Position numbers and translations under genes: made by a program
DNA from: Saccharomycopsis malanga
Taxonomy: Eukaryota; Ascomycota; Saccharomycetes; Ascoideales; Saccharomycopsidaceae
Direction: 5' to 3'
Length of the DNA: 64,000 nt
NCBI GenBank assembly: GCA_004014935.1
Contig: CP025321.1
Location: forward strand, 930,001 to 994,000
Part shown: in pieces, positions 30,191-40,835 of the stretch
How positions within the stretch are numbered: position 1 is the stretch's first letter
Layout: each line of letters begins with the position of its first letter
The notes under the pieces: generated by a model
Told to the model about the DNA's origin: nothing
The model's database searches: none
The model's input: the letters and a program-made list of their open reading frames with translations, nothing else

Positions 30191-31376
30191 ATTTTGTTTT
30201 GACAGAATACATAAAGCTTTCCCCGTAAAAAGCGTACATTTGATCTGATAATGTAAATACGGATTGTCCACTAAATTTCTTGGCCATACCAGTTTGTAAG
30301 TTTCAATATTGATTGTGGGAAATACAAGTAATATAGATAAAGATGATAATTCTGCTGGCAACAGAACGTATAAATATGCATATATACAAAAAAAATCGAA
30401 ATAATATAGTAGAATCATCAAATTATTATTGAATTGACTACTACAACTCAAAATCACGCCTCATTCAAAAGCTCAATTTTTCGTATCCCTTCACTTTTAC
30501 TCCCTGGATTTCCGAGTTTGTTCTCCGTTCTTAGCTATTTACATGACGTACACTCATACTTGATATACGTATACTATCTACTACTTGATACAGGTAAAGT
30601 ACCCATAGAATGTATGATGTGATTCTAGCACGCATATACTTAACTGGTAACTACAGGGCTCGAATCAAAAGGCTATTATTATCATTATTTAGATGTATAG
30701 TAGTTATGATAATAATATCTTATATTTCGAGTCATGTACATATCTGTTTCGTATATACGCGCTATGTCTAAAGAAACTTGGTGAAGCCCAATCATGTCCA
30801 TAATCTTTTCCGAGAGCACTATCTGCTAAATTGTGCTGCCAGGTCTTTTTGATGACAGGTCTTTCTAATGACGAGATTAAACAGAATATGAGTTTAGTTG
30901 ATGATCATATGAGTTATTCAACTCTCACTCTATATGAAAAACCTAGCAGTTCTCGGCTTAATATGTAAATGCCATACCAAAGGAAGCTTGGCAAAAAGCC
31001 ATGTTTACTGATAAACTTCCCTACCCATTTTTTACAACATTCCAAAAACCTTGGACTAAGCATTAGACCATGTCTAGGTGGTTTTTCGGGTTAAAGTCAA
31101 CTAATTACCAGTTTCAAGTTTTCATTTATCAATCTTTCAACATAAGCTCCACAATTAATTCAATACAAGCAAATCTGTCTGTCTGAGTATAAATGCTAAA
31201 GTTGTACTGTTAAAGTATATAGCTAGTATCTAAAATATATGGCAGAACAAGTAATAAAAAAACAAAAAAATGCAAGAAAGACAAACAAGAGTATATGTTT
31301 GACAAAATATTAAATGTAGATGTGTTATAGAAAGACAAGTTGGATCAAGTTATTAAGAAAAAACAGCAGGACAGGT
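30191..31376. other. Convergent intergenic region between MIC60 and IML2
   Basis: AT-rich, with a Family A SINE fragment (30712-30870), a short plus-strand Family A tail remnant (cagggctcgaatc near 30655) and otherwise unique sequence. No credible gene. Confidence 0.55.
30712..30870 (-). mobile_element. Family A SINE-like element, internally shortened
   Basis: Plus-strand reading: 'atatttcgagtcatgtacat', 'tcgtatatacgcgctatgtc', 'acttggtgaagcccaatcat', then head pieces 'ttccgagagcactatctgc' and 'caggtctttttgatgacagg'. The internal deletion is the same as in the copy at 5255-5400, which also has 'gagcactatctgc' at the same place. The two may derive from one deleted source. Confidence 0.72.
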
Positions 31377-34019
31377 CTAATAACCTTCCAATCTGTCCAT
31401 GGCGGCCTTGATTCTCATACCGGTTCTAGCACTCAATTCGTAATCATCTGCATAATTGATAGCCTTACGCAACCAATCCTTGACCTCTTCGATGCCGTTT
31501 AGACCACGTACTTTCCAGCAAAAGATTGCTCTTTCGTACAATGCTGTAGGATAGAGCCATGGGTCTTCTGTTCTTTTGATGTATCTGGACGGAATACTAC
31601 CGTTTAGCATATGGCCGTCATCGACAAAGGTGTTGGCACCTAGAGATTTGTTGGATTTGATGGAAATTAAGCCGGTAGCACTGCTTACTACTCCCGCAGG
31701 TCCAGCAGCAGAAGCATCAACGTAGCTCAACACTTTTTCTTTGATAACATAGGTGTCGAGCAACTGAATGCCTTCTTGCACTTTACCCAATCTGCGAAGA
31801 GTGAGAGATTGCAAAAAGAAGCGTAACATAGACTCTTGTTCGGGTTCGGTTACAAAAGAGTAGTTGGTAGTAGAATTGTCATCATGTGAAGAAACATTGA
31901 GAGAATACTTGGAATCAATAGCACCACTATACCCAAGCAATTTCAAAGAGAGTTTCAAATTCTCTTGATCCATCCTGTTATAAGCATTCCAGAAATAACT
32001 TACTTCATGAGCTAACGAGGTTCCCACACAGTCTACAAAGTCCAATTTTGGATTACGCTCATGGACCTTTTTGATAGCTGCAATTTTTCTCAACAAATAC
32101 TTATCCATAGGCATCTGTTTAGCCTGGAAAAAGCCCTTTTTGGAGCCTTGCAAGTATGTTGGTGCTTTCAAGAGATATTTGGTGGCTAACTCTTTGAAAT
32201 ACAATGCTTTTTCGTCAAGGGATTTGCACGAATCGTCTGGTGACAACTTGTAGACACCTACTCTACACATTCTATAGCATTCCAAGTAACAGCTGCCTGC
32301 AATATAAGTGTAGAGGGCATGCGACCAAGAATTGAGTTTGATAAGCTTAAGGAAATGTTCAGCAGCTCTCTCGTAATGGTGCAAATATACAAGAATCATT
32401 GCCTTGTCAAATACCAAAAGTGCCTCAGCTTGTTTCATTTCAATTTTCTTGCAGGAGCCATCAGTAGCAGAGTCCATCAAAGCTACGGCCTCGGTTAGTT
32501 TGCCCTGAGAAGCCAACATTCTTCCTTCCTGCAAAAGCCAAAGAACCGAATTAGGAAAGTATGCTCTGGACTTTAGCAAAGCAATCTCAAGGTTTTTTCC
32601 AGGATGCAAAAGAGTTGCTTCTCCACTCTGTATGAATGCTTCGGTTTCGACCGTTTGGACATCGGATTTGGCAGTAGAGTTGTCATGAGCATCGGCAGAT
32701 GGAATGTCGAAATCATTGTCGGTAAATTGGAATGGCCCGTCATAGAAAACAAGCAAGCCCAAAACAGCGATGCCACCATGTATATTTCTTTCTGTGGTGG
32801 CTTTCCAGAGCATTTTCAACCCGTTTTCCCTAGAGCCTTTAAATCCCACAATAGATAATACTTTTCCGATGGTGGGAGGAATCAAAGAAAGAACCACCTG
32901 CAAAATACCAAAGCAGAGGTTGACACCAGAATGGATAAACTCGTCGATTGTCAAGGTGTCTGCCTTGCTCAATATCTCTGAATGGATGCTATTGACAAGG
33001 TCTTTGTCTGAGCTTGTCTCTTCGTTTTCTGACTTGTTGGATCTCGACAGAATCACCTCGTCAGCATCTACAAAGCTATCATCATCATTATCACGTTGGA
33101 AGCCGATTTCGGTTCTTTGTCTGTTGATGGCAGGTCTTTCGTTGATATTCGACCCAAGAATTCTTGTCTTTTTCAACTGATATATCTTCTCTGCCAATTT
33201 CAACAACTTGATGTCTTTCTTCTGCTTGCTCGATAAAGTGATTGGAACATGGGCAAACACAATGTCATGGTACTCCTCGTCGATCTCCGGCTTGCCCGTT
33301 GCATCTACGCTGGTTATAACAGTCTTGGAACTGCTATCTGCCAAACTGAGGTCAGAAAAGGAACCAAGAGTAGACCGGGAGTCACTGAGCCGTGCACCTC
33401 CCAAGTTTGGGGTTGAAACATTCTTTTTCAAGCCTACGGGTGGTGATAAATGATTACGGGTGTTTACTTGTTGTTGGTGATTACTGATAGACTTGTTAAT
33501 CTCGTCCAAAGTATGATATGCCTTTCTCAACTTGTACAATGCCTTGGCGGATTCAATCACACTCTCGCTCAACAACATGATCAAGGCATTGAGAAGATTG
33601 GCTTCCGCATAAGTCACTGCATACTGTGTTCCTGGAGGATAGATGGAACTGGTTTTCAATTGCAACTTTTCATGTAAAAGTTTTTTCTTATACGACAAGT
33701 TTTCCGCCTCATTCAACGTCGTCTGAGCCCGTTTCATGGTTTCGCTCTCAAAACCTAACGTTGCTTCTATAAATTCTATTACACCTAGCCCAAGCACAAA
33801 AATTGGTTCTTTGGAATCATTTTTCGATTGCGCCTCATTGATCAAACTAATACCCTTGGACGCCTGGTCATCAAGGACATAATCCATCGCTTTCAACGTG
33901 ATTTCAAAATCATGAAACTCTTTCAATACCAAATCAACATGCTTATCCTTCTCACTGTCAGACGAACTGCGTAAATTGACAGTACTTTCTGCCTTTCTAA
34001 GTCCCAAAGCACGAAGCAT
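31377..34019 (-). CDS. IML2: Iml2-like outer-membrane TPR-type protein (DUF3808)
   Basis: 880-aa protein with the Iml2 layout. The N-terminus HDFEITLKAMDYVLDDQASKGISLI begins the domain, with LGVIEFIEATLGFE following. A central ..GVNLCFGILQVVLSLIPPTIGKVLSIVGFKGSRENGLKMLWKA stretch (about 360-405) is characteristic of the family. The C-terminal half is helical with tetratricopeptide-like repeats. In yeast Iml2 is linked to clearance of protein inclusions and lipid droplets and to mitochondrial outer membranes. The insert at about 165-240 is low-complexity (Ser/Asp-rich) and likely disordered. Start: the ATG at 34019, MLRALGLRKAES. Confidence 0.78.
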   Translation of the reverse strand: MLRALGLRKAESTVNLRSSSDSEKDKHVDLVLKEFHDFEITLKAMDYVLDDQASKGISLINEAQSKNDSKEPIFVLGLGVIEFIEATLGFESETMKRAQTTLNEAENLSYKKKLLHEKLQLKTSSIYPPGTQYAVTYAEANLLNALIMLLSESVIESAKALYKLRKAYHTLDEINKSISNHQQQVNTRNHLSPPVGLKKNVSTPNLGGARLSDSRSTLGSFSDLSLADSSSKTVITSVDATGKPEIDEEYHDIVFAHVPITLSSKQKKDIKLLKLAEKIYQLKKTRILGSNINERPAINRQRTEIGFQRDNDDDSFVDADEVILSRSNKSENEETSSDKDLVNSIHSEILSKADTLTIDEFIHSGVNLCFGILQVVLSLIPPTIGKVLSIVGFKGSRENGLKMLWKATTERNIHGGIAVLGLLVFYDGPFQFTDNDFDIPSADAHDNSTAKSDVQTVETEAFIQSGEATLLHPGKNLEIALLKSRAYFPNSVLWLLQEGRMLASQGKLTEAVALMDSATDGSCKKIEMKQAEALLVFDKAMILVYLHHYERAAEHFLKLIKLNSWSHALYTYIAGSCYLECYRMCRVGVYKLSPDDSCKSLDEKALYFKELATKYLLKAPTYLQGSKKGFFQAKQMPMDKYLLRKIAAIKKVHERNPKLDFVDCVGTSLAHEVSYFWNAYNRMDQENLKLSLKLLGYSGAIDSKYSLNVSSHDDNSTTNYSFVTEPEQESMLRFFLQSLTLRRLGKVQEGIQLLDTYVIKEKVLSYVDASAAGPAGVVSSATGLISIKSNKSLGANTFVDDGHMLNGSIPSRYIKRTEDPWLYPTALYERAIFCWKVRGLNGIEEVKDWLRKAINYADDYELSARTGMRIKAAMDRLEGY

Positions 34020-34556
34020 TTTCGCTGAAAATTATCCCAACAATTCAACAAAATCAACAGATTACCTAATTTACTAAATCAAACTTCAATCACTCAGCCG
34101 ACAATCAAAAAATCCAATAACCATCCACTATTTTTACTAAATAGTGAAATTTGGCAGCAATGATCTGGCAGTGAAAGGAATAGTGCCACCGATTGGTTTG
34201 CTGCATCATGACGCAATGGTGCGTGGCGAGACGCGCGTGTCATATGGCTATATACTCTTCTATTAAAGTCTTGGTTCGAAAGTGATTCTTTGAGTTTCCC
34301 CACTGGGCAGTATGAGTATTTTTTCAAAATTTTATAAAGAATATTCTGGACCAGCCATTTCTTCACCCTTAGAATGGTTATAGGTGCAACTATTTACTAG
34401 AAATGTGTAATACCTTAGTAGATGGGGGTATATAGAGTCAAATAATCATTGCAGTTTTGTAAAAGTCAATTTACAGCATTATTAAATTCAAAAATGTCAA
34501 AAAACATTCATTTTTTTGTAAGAGTTTACACAGCAAATATTAATATGAACAGTTAA
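34020..34556. other. Spacer between IML2 and ERG10
   Basis: The promoter of IML2 (34020 onward; a GC-richer gcgagacgcgcgtgtcatatgg patch near 34218-34243 and a tatatac box) and the 3' flank of ERG10. A weak Family A-like 'gagtttccccactgggcag' lies near 34290. No gene seen. Confidence 0.45.
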
Positions 34557-35783
34557 TCAAATCTTTGTCTTGTTAGACTCAATCTTTTCTATTATCAAAG
34601 CAGAGGCTCCTCCACCGCCATTGCAAATTCCCACTGCTCCATAACGGCCTCCTTCTTGATGTAAGATGCTGAGAAGAGTTATGACAATTCTGCTACCACT
34701 GGAGCCAAGAGCATGACCCAAAGCCACTGCTCCTCCATAGAAATTGATTTTCTCCTTTGGGATATTTAACAATTTTGCGTTCACAACGCCTACTGCTGCA
34801 AAAGCCTCGTTGATTTCAAAAAAGTCAATGTCCTCAAGAGTCAAAGGACTATGGGCAAGAGCAATAGGAATAGCTTTAGCAGGCGATGTAGTGAAATCGA
34901 TAGGTTCTTGTTCAGCCTCGCCCCAGCTCACAATCTTGCCAAGAGGTTTGAGGTTCAATTCCCTGACCTTTTTACCAGATGCCAACACTACAGCAGAGGC
35001 ACCATCGCTCATGGGTGACGCGTTGGCTGCTGTGACTACACCGTTTTTAACAAAGGCAGGTTTGGCCTTTCTGATAAACTTTTCGCTAAATCGTTGGTAT
35101 TCTTCATCTTTGTCTACGATAGTATCCTTTGGATTTTTTCTGGACCCAGCAATGGATATAGGTACAATCTCGGCCTGGAACTTGGCGGTCTGGGCTGCCT
35201 TGATTGCCTTCTTGTACGAGTCTACTGTAAACTGGTCTTGTTCCTCGCGACTGATCGAATAGTCCTTGGAGACCTTTTCTGCCGCTATTCCCATGGAAAA
35301 CCCTTCGTAGGCATCGGATAGCCCATCTCTTAGTAAGCCGTCCACCATCTGGGTCGACCCAAACTTGGGATTCTTGTCGCCCTTCCGCAAATTGGCGACA
35401 TAATACGGGGCATTCGACATGGACTCTGTCCCGCCAGCAATTACAATGTCTGCATGGCCTGTCTGGATAGTCTGAGCACCATTGATGATAGCCTTCAAGG
35501 CAGAAGCACACACCTTATTCACCGTAGTGGCTACAATAGAATGCGGCAAGCCTGCTTTCACAGCAACCTGCTTGGCAGGCGATTGTCCTAAATTGGCCTG
35601 CACCACTGAGCCAAAGTATATCTCCTCGTATTCAGCAATACGTAGCTTTGGTGCTCTTTCCAAAGCTGCCTTCACTGCAAAAGCTCCTAGTTCTATCGCA
35701 TTGAACTTGGATAATGATCCTTGGAAAGACCCCGTAGGAGTTCGTGCCGCAGAAACAATATATACAGATTTATCGTCAGACAT
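34557..35783 (-). CDS. ERG10: Acetyl-CoA C-acetyltransferase, cytosolic (Erg10)
   Basis: 408-aa biosynthetic thiolase that joins two acetyl-CoA to acetoacetyl-CoA, the first step of the mevalonate pathway. The acyl-accepting cysteine is Cys92 in NKVCASALKAI. Further motifs are AGGTESMSNAPYY, NASPMSDGASAVVLAS, NEAFAAVGV, the GGAVALGHALGSSGSR histidine motif and the C-terminal ICNGGGGASALIIEK with the second cysteine. The C-terminus (SNKTKI) has no peroxisomal SKL and the N-terminus no mitochondrial presequence, so it is the cytosolic Erg10 type, not the beta-oxidation thiolase. Its product feeds the pathway that supplies the GGPP synthase at the start of this window. Confidence 0.94.
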   Translation of the reverse strand: MSDDKSVYIVSAARTPTGSFQGSLSKFNAIELGAFAVKAALERAPKLRIAEYEEIYFGSVVQANLGQSPAKQVAVKAGLPHSIVATTVNKVCASALKAIINGAQTIQTGHADIVIAGGTESMSNAPYYVANLRKGDKNPKFGSTQMVDGLLRDGLSDAYEGFSMGIAAEKVSKDYSISREEQDQFTVDSYKKAIKAAQTAKFQAEIVPISIAGSRKNPKDTIVDKDEEYQRFSEKFIRKAKPAFVKNGVVTAANASPMSDGASAVVLASGKKVRELNLKPLGKIVSWGEAEQEPIDFTTSPAKAIPIALAHSPLTLEDIDFFEINEAFAAVGVVNAKLLNIPKEKINFYGGAVALGHALGSSGSRIVITLLSILHQEGGRYGAVGICNGGGGASALIIEKIESNKTKI

Positions 35784-36984
35784 CTTGATTTCTTCAATTT
35801 CTTTACTGATAATAGCACAATCTAACGTCCTAGTATGCCTTTATATACATCCCAGCACTATCCGTAACAGTAATCTCTAAGCGGTCCTACATGAAAAGTA
35901 CCTACAACGGCTGTCTACAGGTAACACCAGCAAATATTCATACATTCGCACTTAAAAACTACTTCAATGTCAAAAAGAATAAATATTTTGTAGTAAACTT
36001 CTCTCTCTCAGTCTAAAATCAATTACAATAGTTCTACAGGCAAAAATAATATTTAAAAAAGAAAGCCCAACGCGGGGCTCGAACCCGCAACCTTTCGATT
36101 TCACTGAATCGTAAGAGTCGAATGCACTACCGATTGTGCTAGCTAGGCAATTTTCTGTAAAGAAATGTTTTTCTGAGAGGCAGCTATTTCTTTTGGATAT
36201 TGGAAATTATGTTCGTACTGATTTTGAGAAACAATGATTGTTGACAGTTCATGTATATGTATTCAAGACGTGATGATTCACATAGCGAGAGCTTTGGCGG
36301 CTGCTCTAAACATGTTATCATATAATTCAGGGCCTTGATAATACCTTGCTGGGAACATCCAACAAGGCGCTCTGGTTTCAGCCTATCAAGAGCTAAATCT
36401 GATAGGTTTAAACAAGAATTGCAAGTTGAATCAAACTGAACACTTGTACTGTTTTTCACGAAACATTAAGGTGAAGAGCGTAAGGTTAAAGGCGCATTAT
36501 TTGAGCCTAAGCTTAAAGATACACCGCTAGAACGTATATGGAAATAAACAACTATTCCGGAATATCAGAATGAATTGGGAGTTCATACAAAAACTCAACC
36601 TTTAAACATATCCATATTGGGGTTTTTTCGTTACAAAAGTTTATATGAAGAATGAAAGAAAGGTAAATTTTAAAAATGTCTGGTTGACAAAAACATATCT
36701 ACCAATCATTTAACTGTGTATAACTCAAACTACAGGATTTGCCTGCAATGTCTACAAAAAAAATTACCAATTTTATTCTAGTCTACACTCTCATACACTC
36801 CAATAAAAGACATATAGCCTTTAAAGCTACCTCAAGTAGTTGATACACTGAATAGTATACGGATTTCCAAGATATTATGAGCCCGCTCACGGTATAAATA
36901 GTGAGTTGAATCAACAGCAATGAACTAACCAATAGCGAATGATTTAACGGGTGTCAACTATATAAAGGGCGCTGACGGCAGACA
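35784..36984. other. Spacer upstream of ERG10 with tRNA-Lys
   Basis: Contains the ERG10 promoter, the tRNA-Lys gene at 36064-36148 and about 800 bp of AT-rich unique sequence up to SEC39. A minus-strand open frame at 36184-36459 has no ATG at its 5' end and no recognisable domain, so it is not called. Confidence 0.5.
36064..36148 (-). tRNA. tRNA-Lys (CUU) with a 12-nt intron
   Basis: On the minus strand the acceptor GCCTAGC pairs with GTTGGGC (G-T pairs included). The D arm is GCAC AATCGGTA GTGC and the anticodon stem TTCGA pairs with TCGAA. The T arm is GCGGG TTCGAGC CCCGC, and the discriminator base is T. The anticodon loop reads C-T-CTT-A, then a 12-nt insert (CGATTCAGTGAA) at the canonical 37/38 intron site, then A and the 3' half of the stem. 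Length is 85 nt, that is 73 plus 12. Box A (TAGCACAATCGGTAGTG) and box B (GGTTCGAGCCC) are intact. Confidence 0.93.
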
Positions 36985-39909
36985 ATGGATGAGTTAATGG
37001 AATACAAGCTATATTTATCTTTAGCACTCAATGTTTCCAGGGGGAACACCAAAGCGGTGCATGAGATCATAGCGTCTATACCTAAGGACAGTTCATATGA
37101 AATATTAAGCAAGTTCAATATTTTATCGTTGATACTAGTAGTGGCGCCTACTTTCTTAGAGCCCTGCGAGCTTACATTTGTGAAGGAGTTTATATATGAT
37201 GATGTAGAATACAAGGAGCTTGGATATGAAGTGGAACTTTATGATACGACGGATCATACCGTTCTTGAACAACAATATTCAACATTATGCAATTTTGTGA
37301 CTGAACAAGCTTTGAAATATCATTGGCAAAAGGCAGAAAAAGACAAGGAATACTTGTTATTTATGTTTGTAAAAGCCAGAACCTTAAAGGTTGCGACGTT
37401 TCATAACGAGAATGTATTTTTCAATGAAGACTTGTTTCGTATATTACCACTGGACTATGCCCCATTTCACGCTTGGAAAGACGGGTTTCTCAAACCTTTG
37501 GACTTTACAATAAAGCATGGGGAATTTCCCAATGTTTTAGAATTACAAAACGATACCTCTGTCACTTTTGACTATTTGATCAAATATATAGAGTATGAAA
37601 ATGTTAGTGAGTTTTTGGCGCATTCCATAATACCGTTTGTTAAGCATAACAACTGCTGGTATTTACTTACGGAATGGCTCAAAAAAAAGACGTTCTTGTC
37701 CGTAGCAGATTATGCAATGTTGTTCAAGTGTTTTGAGTATTTCTTTAATGATCTAACTGATGACGCCCAGAACTTCTTGAACGACTTTGTCGGAGAGTAT
37801 ATTTACAAAGTTTATTCTGGGAGTATGTTTACAGAAGACATCTTGTCGATAATGAGCGAAACAGTCCAATATTGTATCATCCATCATGATAAAAAGCTCA
37901 TTATAGATTCCGAAGGAGAGAATCCAGTCATAGATGATGAGTATATCAAAAAACATTTTTGTAACAACACATTGGAGAATTTGAAGTATCTTCTGTCATT
38001 GATAGATTCTGCCAGTAAACTAGTAAAAATCACCAATAATAACGAATCCTTGATGTCCATACTAATAATATCCATATCCTCTTCTACTGTTCAGCTCAAC
38101 TTTGCCAAGTTGTTAATACATAATTTCAAGATCAACGATGGCCATTGGGAGACATTCCTATTGAATTTCAACTGGTTGATTGAACTGTCGGTGGTTTTCA
38201 AGAAAATACAAAATTACGAATGTATTAACAAGATCAACGAAATATTATTTGAGATCTTGTTGAGCTTGAACCTTAATGAATTGATAAACAAGTATTTGCT
38301 CATCAATTTCAACTCTAATCCTACTTTAAAAAAGATTCTTCTCAAATATTGTTGGCATTATTTTGTAAAAGCGAAAAACTTCAGCTTGGAGAAAGATGAG
38401 TTGTTGACAGTTAAAGAAATTATTAAGAATTTTGATTTGGACTTCGACAATGAGATTCAAAGCGCAAACAACTTTTACCTTATTTACAAAAACTCGTTGG
38501 ACATTTATAATCCTGATGACGAGTCCAAGTTTATAGAATTTGACTCATATCTAGTAAACAACAAACCGATCACTGATTTCATAACTGATATAAATGTCAA
38601 CAAGATCACAAATATCAATAGAGACTTTGGTCTATGTGAAAACCTCAACTTTGAGATTCTCAAGTTCAAAAAGTTGCTTATTGCTACTAATCAATTGGTT
38701 ACCAACTTCAAATTCCGCTTGAATGACCATATAACCCCTTTAGAAATTTATTGTATCAACAACCCGTTGTTGATCTTGGAAAAGCTTTTGGAGTTGAACT
38801 CCAAAAGTTATCAGGAACTAAACAAGTTTTATAGAATAATGATGGACTTATGTATAAGTATGGACAAAATAGGTCTCATATATGACGTATCGCTCTTTGA
38901 ATCGACTGGATCTGCGCATACAAACGAGGACTTTGATGATTTCAATAGGTTTGCTGCTTACTTCCAAACTAATGTTAATCCCAAGGAAATCAAAGATATT
39001 AAACCTATAACAACGAAATTTCCTCTCAAAGACAAGCTTATTTCTAGTTGTATTAATTATGCCTTGATTGACTTAAATTTCGAGTTTGCTTTTGATCATT
39101 CCATCAAGTTGCTCAATAACGAAACCGGTACCTCGTTAGAGTCCCTAGGCTATATCTGGTTGACCATTTTTCAAGTATGTAAATTTGTAGATCCTAACTG
39201 GCTAAATACTGGTTTTCATGAGGATTATGAGGAGCTAAATGATGATCCGGTGCAAATTCCATTGGATATTTTGACTAAGCAGATTGAATTAATCTCCAAG
39301 TTGCTTGAAGTGGTTCCCTCCTCTACTTCTATTAGCGCAGCAGAAAATAAAATTATCTTGAACCATGCTAACTATTTAATCAACAAATATCATAAGAAAC
39401 TCTGTGCTCAAGTGGTCAACGATTTCAACAGTTATCAATACCAACAATCTAGTTCTATTTTCAAAAACTTCAACGCTTCCACTGGCACTTTGCTCAATCA
39501 ATTTACTAAGAACACCTCAAATATCAATAACAGCAACTTGACCATTAACCGTAGAAACCATCAACAAGATAGTATAAACTCGTCACCTATCTCTGCTTTT
39601 AATTCCCCAAGAAACTCACAGATTGATGGTGCACCACTGCATTCTGCCATTTCCATGGCTCGTACTCCGGCCGGAAATAACAGTCTTGCTCCAGGACCAG
39701 GTTTGGAAAATCGCTTTGTTAGAGCGTTCGCCTCATCTGCCAGCGAATTGTTCAAAGGTGATCCTAACGATGCCAATGACCAAGGAATGAACCGTAGCGC
39801 AAGTAATAATAGAATTAACCTCATGGGCGGAGAAGAACAGATTAAAAACTTGTTTGTTAGCGGATTGGGTTGGGCCATTGGTGCTAATCCTCAAGATAGT
39901 TCTCATTAG
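36985..39909 (+). CDS. SEC39: Sec39-like subunit of the Dsl1 ER tethering complex
   Basis: 974-aa, highly helical protein matching the Sec39 family by its start (LYLSLALNVSRGNTKAVHEIIA) and the segment ILPLDYAPFHAWKDGFLKPLDFT...NVLELQ, typical of Sec39/NAG orthologues. Dsl1 (Dsl1-Tip20-Sec39) tethers COPI vesicles at the ER. S. cerevisiae Sec39 is about 710 aa. Here the extra length includes a C-terminal Asn/Ser-rich, probably disordered tail (about 800-974) ending in a short conserved-looking EEQIKNLFVSGLGWAIG. No transmembrane segment is seen. The single exon starts at the ATG at 36985, just after a tataaag box. Confidence 0.72.
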   Translation: MDELMEYKLYLSLALNVSRGNTKAVHEIIASIPKDSSYEILSKFNILSLILVVAPTFLEPCELTFVKEFIYDDVEYKELGYEVELYDTTDHTVLEQQYSTLCNFVTEQALKYHWQKAEKDKEYLLFMFVKARTLKVATFHNENVFFNEDLFRILPLDYAPFHAWKDGFLKPLDFTIKHGEFPNVLELQNDTSVTFDYLIKYIEYENVSEFLAHSIIPFVKHNNCWYLLTEWLKKKTFLSVADYAMLFKCFEYFFNDLTDDAQNFLNDFVGEYIYKVYSGSMFTEDILSIMSETVQYCIIHHDKKLIIDSEGENPVIDDEYIKKHFCNNTLENLKYLLSLIDSASKLVKITNNNESLMSILIISISSSTVQLNFAKLLIHNFKINDGHWETFLLNFNWLIELSVVFKKIQNYECINKINEILFEILLSLNLNELINKYLLINFNSNPTLKKILLKYCWHYFVKAKNFSLEKDELLTVKEIIKNFDLDFDNEIQSANNFYLIYKNSLDIYNPDDESKFIEFDSYLVNNKPITDFITDINVNKITNINRDFGLCENLNFEILKFKKLLIATNQLVTNFKFRLNDHITPLEIYCINNPLLILEKLLELNSKSYQELNKFYRIMMDLCISMDKIGLIYDVSLFESTGSAHTNEDFDDFNRFAAYFQTNVNPKEIKDIKPITTKFPLKDKLISSCINYALIDLNFEFAFDHSIKLLNNETGTSLESLGYIWLTIFQVCKFVDPNWLNTGFHEDYEELNDDPVQIPLDILTKQIELISKLLEVVPSSTSISAAENKIILNHANYLINKYHKKLCAQVVNDFNSYQYQQSSSIFKNFNASTGTLLNQFTKNTSNINNSNLTINRRNHQQDSINSSPISAFNSPRNSQIDGAPLHSAISMARTPAGNNSLAPGPGLENRFVRAFASSASELFKGDPNDANDQGMNRSASNNRINLMGGEEQIKNLFVSGLGWAIGANPQDSSH

Positions 39910-40835
39910 TGCTGCGCATAGGGTCTTTAATAAAGTTTAGCATGCATCAAAATATGGGATACTGTATGTTCTTGAAAAGATGTTTGGAGTTTTGTTTTAT
40001 TAATTTGTTTCAAGACAAATATGTATTGAGTAAAATAAAAGCCATTGACAAAGTTTGAAAGCAGTTGATGCAAGTTACTGGTCTGGTTGAAAAACGCAAA
40101 CTTTATTAAAGTTTTGGATTAGATCTGGGAGTAAGGTGCTGTTTTTGTTAGTTATCGTTATACGTTTGATTAGTTGAACTTCATAAAATTGCCAGAAATT
40201 GATTCACTTGTGTATACTACGGAAATATATCATTATAATTGTTGAAGAAAGCGTGTTGTAGATTGTTTTGAGAAGAAGCAAATAAGTATTAAGCTTTTAA
40301 ATTATATTAAATTACATTCTTAATTTGATTACAAATACACGCAATTTCCTCAAGCAAGTAAGGTCAAGACTAGTTATACGACATGATAGTATAGTTAATT
40401 TTTCAAGACGGTTCATTTTCTGGATTCAGTTAAAGTGTCTTTGGGTAGCTGGGCAGGATAGCTCAGTGGTAAGAGGTCTTGAACTAATACCTAATAAGAT
40501 ATCAGGTTTGAACCGGACTAAAATCGACTTTTTACGATGCTAAACGAGATTTCACAGGCAAGTGAGTAAAGTCTAGTGTATACTCAGCTAGAATTCAATA
40601 AGTTATGATTATTATTACTATTATGATTATTATTATACTGTGCCATTCCACCATTATTATTTTGGTCGGTAGTTTCTATTCCAGATCTGTACGTTAAAAA
40701 AATATGTAATTCACAGGTTCTTTGGACATTCACAAACAATCACCATCCCTTACACAGACAACATAGCTTATGTAGGTATCTCTGACATACATTAAGTAGC
40801 AAATTTATCAGCAATATGCAACAACTCTATAAAAC
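39910..40835. other. Convergent spacer between SEC39 and GSH2
   Basis: AT-rich, with one Family A copy (40445-40625). Nothing else recognised. Confidence 0.5.
40445..40625 (+). mobile_element. Family A SINE-like element, 5' half
   Basis: The head has the best tRNA look of all the copies: box A GATAGCTCAGTGGTAAGAG near 40457 and box B CAGGTTTGAACCGG near 40504. It is followed by body pieces 'tcgactttttacgatgctaa', 'tttcacaggcaagtg' and 'aaagtctagtg'. It then ends early in ATT-type repeats, without the usual 3' third. Confidence 0.75.

Noticed and set aside
36184-36459. 91-codon minus-strand ORF next to tRNA-Lys
   Set aside because: Begins with GTG, has no internal support and no recognisable domain.
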